DNA from: Minisyncoccota bacterium
GTDB taxonomy: Bacteria > Patescibacteriota > Patescibacteriia > Patescibacteriales > UBA12465
Length of the DNA stretch: 46,114 nucleotides
Direction of reading: 5' to 3'
Assembly: GCA_021734405.1 (NCBI GenBank)
Contig: JAIPJA010000005.1
Span: forward strand, 1 to 46,114
The notes beneath the pieces were generated by a model. That model saw nothing but the letters and a program-made list of their open reading frames with translations. It searched no databases and had not been told where the DNA came from. Each line of letters opens with the position of its first letter. Positions within the stretch are counted from its first letter, which is position 1. Shown here one piece after another: positions 40,736 to 46,114 of this stretch. A program made the position numbers and the translations under genes.

Positions 40736-41755
40736 ATGAAAATAGCCATTATTTCTAAGTTGTGGGAGAATACTGAGCCAGAGTCTACTGGTGGCACTGG
40801 AGCGGCTTTAGGTTATTTAGTTAACGCTTTAGCTAAAAGAGGCCATGAGATTACCTTGTTTGCTACGGGAGCTTCTAAAGCTAAGGCTCAAAAATTAATA
40901 GCAGTTAGAAAGAATCCTTTTAAAGATGATTATTCTGAGATTGAGGAAATAGAAAATATTGCCAATGCCTTTAGAAGAGATAAAAACTTTGATATTATCC
41001 ATGCAGCTGTAGAGCATAAGAGCCTTTTTTTTGCCAAGGTTGCTTCTGTACCAGTATTACACTCTATTCGTTATGGAGAGTTTTTTCAACAAGAATTAGA
41101 TCTTTTAAAAAAGCATTCTCAAGAAAATTTTGTAGGAATTTCTAAAGCAGTGTGTAATAAGTTTAATTTTTTAAACTTTCAGGGTATGGTTTATAATGGA
41201 CTTGATTTATCATTTTTTCCTTTTATAAATAAACCAGGAAATTATTTAGTTTTTTTAGCTAGAATATCTCCGTCTAAAGGGGTTCACACTGCTATAGAGG
41301 TAGCTAAAAAACTTAATCAAAAATTAATTATTGCGGGTAAAGTTAGTGCTGTTGATAAAGACTATTTAGATAAATATTTTTGGCCTCAAATTGATGGCAA
41401 GCAGATTGTATATAAAGGCGAGCTTGCTTTCAAGGATAAAGTAGATTTGTTAAAAAACGCTTATTGCTTACTTCATCCTATAGAAAATATTTTTGAAGCT
41501 TTTGGCATGTCTTTAATTGAAGCTCAAGCTTGCGGAACTCCGGTTGTGTCTTACGACAGTGGTTCTCCTAAAGAAGTAATAAGCCCAGGGAAAACTGGTT
41601 TTGTAGTTTCTAGTTTTAAGGAAATGCTAAAGGCGGTTAAAGAGCTTAAAAATGTTTCGCGCCAAGACTCTAGAGATTGGGTAGAGAAAAATTTTAATTC
41701 AGACCTTATGGCGTTAAACTATGAGAAGTTATATAATAAAATAATAAATAAATAA
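40736..41755 (+). CDS. Glycosyltransferase family 4 protein
   Basis: A 339-residue retaining GT-B glycosyltransferase. The N-terminal acceptor part has TGGTGAALGYLVNALAKRGH; the C-terminal donor site has VFLARISPSKGV, then EAFGMSLIEAQACGTPVV, with the E-x7-E motif and PKEVI. The substrate cannot be predicted. Six bases separate it from the second glycogen synthase, so it is within the same operon and may add or extend glucan or related glycans. Confidence 0.92.
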   Translation: MKIAIISKLWENTEPESTGGTGAALGYLVNALAKRGHEITLFATGASKAKAQKLIAVRKNPFKDDYSEIEEIENIANAFRRDKNFDIIHAAVEHKSLFFAKVASVPVLHSIRYGEFFQQELDLLKKHSQENFVGISKAVCNKFNFLNFQGMVYNGLDLSFFPFINKPGNYLVFLARISPSKGVHTAIEVAKKLNQKLIIAGKVSAVDKDYLDKYFWPQIDGKQIVYKGELAFKDKVDLLKNAYCLLHPIENIFEAFGMSLIEAQACGTPVVSYDSGSPKEVISPGKTGFVVSSFKEMLKAVKELKNVSRQDSRDWVEKNFNSDLMALNYEKLYNKIINK

Positions 41756-41761
41756 AATAAT

Positions 41762-43183
41762 ATGGATAACTTAAAAGTATTAATGGTAGCAGCAGAAATT
41801 TCGCCTTTTGCTAAAGCTGGGGGTTTAGCTGATGTTACTGGCTCTCTGCCTCCTGCTTTGTCAGCTTTAGGTGTCGATGTTAGATTAGTTATGCCTAAAT
41901 ATGGGAGTATTTCCGAGAAAAAATATGCTTTAAAAAGAATTCATAAAGACATTGATGTTCCTACTGGCGGTAAGATTATAAAAATTGATATTTATCAAGG
42001 AGCCTTACCGCGCACTGATATTCCAGTTTATTTTATTGATTGTCCAGAGTATTTTGGTGATAAGGAAATTTATTTAGGAGAAAAAGATACACAAAGATTT
42101 ATTTTCTTTTCTTTATCTATTCTCTATATTTTACCTATTATAGAATTCAAGCCTGATGTAGTTCATGCTCATGATTTTCATAGCGCCTTAGTGGCTAACT
42201 TTATTAACCTTTCTAATTTTACCTACTCTAAAGACGCCAAGACTCTATATACTATTCACAATTTAAATTATCAAGGTCAAGCTAGCCCAGATGTTCTCAA
42301 AGAAGGAAATTTAAGTGCTAGCTCTTTAGAGTCTTTAGCTACAGATGCTAAAGATGGAGATATTAATTTCATGGTTCAAGGTATTTTTAATTGCCAAGCT
42401 TTAAATACTGTTAGCCCTACTTATGCTAAAGAAATCATGACTAAAGAACAAGGCAGTGGTTTGCACAGAGTCATTAAAAAAAATAAGCATAAACTTTTAG
42501 GTATTCTAAATGGTTTAGACATTTCTAAGTTTAATCCTGAAACGGATCCTAATATTTGTTGTAATTTTTCTGTGGAGTCTTTAGATAAAAAGTCTGAAAA
42601 TAAATTAGCCTTGCAAAGAGAACTTGGTTTACCAGAAGATAAAGATAAACCGCTTTTAGCTATAGTGAGTCGTTTAGCTTGGCAAAAAGGCTTTGAGCTT
42701 ATAAACTCAGAATTACTTGAAAAATTAGATTTCCAGTTAATAGTTTTAGGTACAGGGGAAGAAAAATATGAAAATCACTTTAAAGATTTAGCTGAAAAAT
42801 TTCCTGAAAAAGTTAGTGCTCAGATTAAATTTGATCTTGGTTTAGCACAAAGAATTTATGCTGGTTCCGATTTCTTTTTAATGCCTTCTCGTTACGAACC
42901 TTGCGGTCTGGGACAAATGATTGCTATGCGCTATGGTTCTTTGCCTATTGTCAGATATACTGGAGGCTTAGCAGATACTGTTAATAAAAAAGTGGGTTTT
43001 AGTTTTAAGACTTTTTCCCAAAAAGCCTTTTATTTAGCTGTAAATAGAGCCTTAAAAACTTATTATAATAAAAAGAAGTATCAAAGCATGCAGGCCAGAG
43101 CGATGAAAGTAGATTTTTCTTGGAGTCGTTCTGCTAAGAAATATTTAAATATTTATAGAAAACTAACTAAGCATAAGAATTAA
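41762..43183 (+). CDS. glgA: Glycogen/starch synthase, second copy
   Basis: A second GT5 glucan synthase of 473 residues. Motifs: VAAEISPFAKAGGLADVTGS (N-terminal K-x-G-G-L donor motif, with Ala for the Thr of the first copy), VVHAHDFHSALVA, and SRYEPCGLGQMIAMRYGSLP in the donor site (catalytic Glu). It lacks obvious insertions. Two synthases in one operon could differ in priming and elongation or in nucleotide-sugar preference. No ADP-glucose pyrophosphorylase or branching gene is seen in the window. Confidence 0.95.
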   Translation: MDNLKVLMVAAEISPFAKAGGLADVTGSLPPALSALGVDVRLVMPKYGSISEKKYALKRIHKDIDVPTGGKIIKIDIYQGALPRTDIPVYFIDCPEYFGDKEIYLGEKDTQRFIFFSLSILYILPIIEFKPDVVHAHDFHSALVANFINLSNFTYSKDAKTLYTIHNLNYQGQASPDVLKEGNLSASSLESLATDAKDGDINFMVQGIFNCQALNTVSPTYAKEIMTKEQGSGLHRVIKKNKHKLLGILNGLDISKFNPETDPNICCNFSVESLDKKSENKLALQRELGLPEDKDKPLLAIVSRLAWQKGFELINSELLEKLDFQLIVLGTGEEKYENHFKDLAEKFPEKVSAQIKFDLGLAQRIYAGSDFFLMPSRYEPCGLGQMIAMRYGSLPIVRYTGGLADTVNKKVGFSFKTFSQKAFYLAVNRALKTYYNKKKYQSMQARAMKVDFSWSRSAKKYLNIYRKLTKHKN

Positions 43184-43229
43184 TTAAAATTTCACTAACA
43201 CTCAGTCTTAATTAAGTTTGACTAAATCT

Positions 43230-45971
43230 ATGGGAAGAAAAAAAAGAGGAAGACCGAAACAACAAAAAAAAGAAGCTTTAGAATATATTGCTTTACCTAA
43301 GATAAATTTAGATTCTAGCTTAAAAGCTAGTTTAGCAGTTATTTTAATTTATATTATCGGATTATTAGCTCTATTGGGTCTATTTGATGCCGGTGGCCAA
43401 GTGGGTAATTATTTTAAGCAAATGCTAGCTATAGCTTTTGGTTGGGGCAAGTGGTTATTTCCCTTTTTACTTTTAGCTTGGGGAGCTTTTATATATAAAG
43501 GAAAAAAATCTCAAATTAAATCTATTCATTATATTGGTCTATTTTTAATTTTTTTAAGCTCAGAGTCTTTATTGCATTTCTTTATTTCTCCAGATAAATG
43601 GTTTCTTATGGCTGAAGCTGGTAGTGGTGGAGGTTATTTAGGGCTTTATTTAGCTTTATTTTTTAGCAAGTTCTTCGGTTTTTTAGGAGGTTTATTAGTT
43701 ATTTTAGCTCTATTTTTAGTGGCCTGGCTTTTGCTTTTAAACAAACCTTTAAGCCATATCTTGCCTAAAACTAGCTGGCTTTTATATCCAGCCAAATTAT
43801 TATTAAGGCTTTTTTCTAGAAAGAGAAAAAATACAGTTGAAGCTGATTATCAGGAAATAGAAGAAGAAAATGACCCCTTATATTTACAAGTTGGGGATGA
43901 CTTAGAGACTGATGAAGCGGAAACTGGAAAAGAAGGCCTGCCTTTTGATTTTTCAGAAAAGTCATTAACTCAGACTGAGTCTAAACTAGACAGGCCTAAA
44001 GCTGAAACAAAACATACTAAAACATCAGCTACTGACTGGAAGAATAAAGGTTTAAAGATAGATTTGCCTTTAAACTTATTACGCCAAGAGGACAGCAAAG
44101 CTACTGGGGAAAATATAGAAAAAAATAAAGAGATGATCAAAAAGACTTTAGAGAACTTTGGTATTTTAGTAGAAATGAGAGAATCTTTTGTAGGTCCAAC
44201 AGTTACCCAGTACACCTTTAAGCCCATGGAAGGTATTAAACTTTCTAAAATTACTACTTTAAGTAATGACTTATCTTTAGCCTTAGCTGCTCATCCCATC
44301 AGAATAGAGGCTCCTATTCCTGGAAAATCATTAGTTGGGATTGAGGTGCCTAATAAAAATAAAGCGGTGGTAGGTTTAAAGAAAATGTTATCTTCTAAAG
44401 ATTTTAAAACTAGAAATAATAATTTAATGGTAGCTTTAGGTGAAGATGTTACGGGCGAGAGTTGGTTTTACAGTGTCTCTAAAATGCCCCACTTATTAGT
44501 AGCTGGAGCTACTAATTCAGGCAAATCAGTTTGTTTAAATTCTATTATTATTAGTTTGCTTTATCAAAATAATCCTGATGATTTACGTTTTATTATGGTT
44601 GATCCTAAAAAGGTAGAATTAACCATTTATAATAATATTCCTCACCTTTTAACCCCAGTTATAACAAATGTAAGCAAAACTATTAATGCTTTAAAGTGGT
44701 GTTTAAATGAAATGGATAGGCGCTTTGAAATTCTCTCTAGTGCTCACAAAAAAAACATTAGTTCATATAATGAGGCTATGGTAGCTAAAGGAAAAGAATC
44801 GGAAAAAATTCCTTATTTAATTTTTATCATTGATGAATTAGCAGATTTAATGGTAGCAGCAGCTAAAGACATAGAAGCTTCAGTTATTAGGTTAGCTCAA
44901 ATGGCTAGAGCTGTGGGCATTCATTTAATTTTAGCTACACAGCGTCCTAGTGTTGATGTTATTACGGGTCTTATTAAAGCTAATATTCCGGCTAGAATTG
45001 CTTTTTCAGTTGCTTCAGCTATAGATTCGAAAACAATTTTAGATATTTCTGGAGCAGAAAAGCTTTTAGGCCAAGGTGATATGCTTATAACCACTCCCGA
45101 TACTAGTAAACCTAAAAGGCTACAAGGAGCGTATGTTAGTGATAAGGAAATAAAAAATATTTGTAATTATTTAATTTCTAAAACTGGTGGAGCTGATTAT
45201 TTAGATGGTATTACCGATAAGCAACAAGTTAAAGGTATGGGAGCAATTGGTTTTGATGGCGAAAATGAACACGAAGATGATTTATTTGAAGAAGCTAAAG
45301 AGATTATTATAAATAATCAGCGTGCTTCCACTAGTTTTTTGCAAAGAACTTTAAGAATAGGTTATGGCCGAGCAGCTAGTATTTTAGATAGTTTAGAAGC
45401 AGCTGGTATTATAGGCCCTTCTAACGGCTCTAAGCCTCGTGAAATTTTACTTAGTCGAGAACAATACGAAGCTATGATAGATCAAGGCACAAGCTCTGTT
45501 AGTCTACATGATCGTGCCAGTTCTCAGGCTCCTGATAGTTATTTAGGTGAGGACGAAAATGAGGAAACAGAAGACTCTCAAGAAGATGAGGCAACAGAAG
45601 ACTCTCAAACAGATGAAGTGACTGTTGCAGAAAAAAACAGTGATAAAACTAATAGTAATGAAGAAAAGGAGAAAGTAGAGGAGCCTGAAGCCTTAGCAGA
45701 AGTAGAAGAGGAAGAGAGCGAAGAATATGACGAAGAAGTTGAAGAAGACAAGATAGAATTTGTTGGTCAAAACGATGATAAAAGCCAAGAAAAGGCTAGA
45801 GATTTAAAAGACAAAGAAAGTAAATTTTCAGACAGTCAAGAAGTGGAAGGTGAATATGAAGATGATAATATTGAAGAGAAAAATCAGGCAAAGAAAAAAA
45901 CTACTTCAAACAAAAATGAAAAAGATGATCAAAGCGATTGGTTTGATGATGGTATTTATTTTTCTAAATAA
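43230..45971 (+). CDS. ftsK: FtsK/SpoIIIE DNA translocase with acidic C-terminal tail
   Basis: A septum-located hexameric DNA pump for chromosome segregation, 913 residues from ATG 43230 (the upstream TTG adds four). The N-terminal basic patch is followed by about four transmembrane helices (residues 30-175), a linker, the alpha/beta motor with Walker A VAGATNSGKSVCLNS (near 427) and Walker B FIIDELADLM (near 535), and the gamma winged-helix domain (STSFLQRTLRIGYGRAASIL, about 695-750). The family usually ends there. This protein adds about 160 residues of acidic, low-complexity sequence (with ATEDSQ repeated) ending in the aromatic DWFDDGIYF peptide. Confidence 0.95.
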   Translation: MGRKKRGRPKQQKKEALEYIALPKINLDSSLKASLAVILIYIIGLLALLGLFDAGGQVGNYFKQMLAIAFGWGKWLFPFLLLAWGAFIYKGKKSQIKSIHYIGLFLIFLSSESLLHFFISPDKWFLMAEAGSGGGYLGLYLALFFSKFFGFLGGLLVILALFLVAWLLLLNKPLSHILPKTSWLLYPAKLLLRLFSRKRKNTVEADYQEIEEENDPLYLQVGDDLETDEAETGKEGLPFDFSEKSLTQTESKLDRPKAETKHTKTSATDWKNKGLKIDLPLNLLRQEDSKATGENIEKNKEMIKKTLENFGILVEMRESFVGPTVTQYTFKPMEGIKLSKITTLSNDLSLALAAHPIRIEAPIPGKSLVGIEVPNKNKAVVGLKKMLSSKDFKTRNNNLMVALGEDVTGESWFYSVSKMPHLLVAGATNSGKSVCLNSIIISLLYQNNPDDLRFIMVDPKKVELTIYNNIPHLLTPVITNVSKTINALKWCLNEMDRRFEILSSAHKKNISSYNEAMVAKGKESEKIPYLIFIIDELADLMVAAAKDIEASVIRLAQMARAVGIHLILATQRPSVDVITGLIKANIPARIAFSVASAIDSKTILDISGAEKLLGQGDMLITTPDTSKPKRLQGAYVSDKEIKNICNYLISKTGGADYLDGITDKQQVKGMGAIGFDGENEHEDDLFEEAKEIIINNQRASTSFLQRTLRIGYGRAASILDSLEAAGIIGPSNGSKPREILLSREQYEAMIDQGTSSVSLHDRASSQAPDSYLGEDENEETEDSQEDEATEDSQTDEVTVAEKNSDKTNSNEEKEKVEEPEALAEVEEEESEEYDEEVEEDKIEFVGQNDDKSQEKARDLKDKESKFSDSQEVEGEYEDDNIEEKNQAKKKTTSNKNEKDDQSDWFDDGIYFSK

Positions 45972-46114
45972 GATTAATATATCTATAAATTAAATCAATA
46001 CCCTTTAAAATTAGACATAATATTAAGGTTCATTTACATTCTTTAGTGTTTAAGCACCAGTTAAGAAACGATAGGACAATCTAGGGTTCTATCGTACGAT
46101 GTACGATCAGTTAT
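45972..46114. other. Window end: intergenic hairpin and short repeat
   Basis: No gene is visible. A 9-bp hairpin ACGATAGGA / TTCTATCGT (46068-46095, 10-base loop, one G-U pair) is followed by the tandem GTACGAT-GTACGAT at 46094-46107. There is no T-run, so it is not an ordinary terminator; it could be the edge of a mobile element or a repeat family. Confidence 0.4.

Noticed and set aside
1-46114. CRISPR array
   Set aside because: No regularly spaced repeats of 23-40 bases were seen, and no cas-like genes are present.
1-46114. UGA recoding as in some CPR lineages
   Set aside because: Genes such as the ECF sigma factor and the BRO protein end at TGA in the expected place; no in-frame TGA is needed elsewhere.

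Overview
This is an AT-rich, gene-dense bacterial chromosome segment that uses the standard code (several genes end in TGA). The best-supported source is a member of the Candidate Phyla Radiation (Patescibacteria), perhaps Parcubacteria-like. Grounds: a compact layout with few Shine-Dalgarno sites, most tRNAs without an encoded CCA, a group I intron in a tRNA, lysine/glutamate-rich tails on ribosomal proteins, and many short envelope proteins without clear relatives. No rRNA or marker phylogeny is available in the window, so the placement is inference.

Layout. 1-3.4 kb: a probably 5'-truncated DDE transposase and a very divergent MutS-type ATPase. 3.4-5.6 kb (minus): rny (RNase Y), an HU gene and tRNA-Arg, tRNA-Met/Ile2 and tRNA-Lys, ending at a bidirectional terminator. 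6.0-9.3 kb (plus): infB, rbfA and a DHH phosphoesterase. 9.3-14.9 kb (minus): translation and RNA-turnover genes: tRNA-Pro, rpsT, rpsO, a NYN-domain protein, pnp, rpsP, khpA, trmD. 14.9-16.1 kb: a HTH/LAGLIDADG-like ORF that runs into tRNA-Pro, a tRNA-Phe interrupted by a group IC3-like intron, an unusual initiator tRNA and tRNA-Ile. 16.3-22.2 kb (minus): a putative metallopeptidase and the tight polA-murD-holA operon. 22.3-25.8 kb (minus): envelope genes (a calcium-repeat membrane protein, a LysM/M23 endopeptidase, a small membrane protein) and tRNA-Ala. 26.0-30.9 kb: phosphoglycerate mutase, two tandem homologous small transcription units, a fibronectin-III surface protein, a complete IS481-like element and a BRO/DinD-like gene. 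30.9-34.8 kb: a membrane protein, an ECF sigma factor with a membrane partner, and a GlmS-like SIS protein. 35.0-46.0 kb (plus): yebC, ruvC, a six-gene alpha-glucan cluster (two glycogen synthases, GH57, GT4, PHP and an aminoglycoside-phosphotransferase-like kinase) and ftsK.

How the genes work together: the core is housekeeping (translation initiation, ribosome assembly, tRNA modification, RNA decay by RNase Y and PNPase, replication and repair by PolA, HolA and RuvC, peptidoglycan synthesis and remodelling, chromosome segregation). The accessory part is storage-polysaccharide metabolism, envelope proteins and mobile DNA. The most unusual items are the intron-bearing tRNA-Phe, the initiator tRNA with C33, and the twin promoter-sORF-terminator cassettes at 26.8-27.3 kb, which serve no downstream gene.
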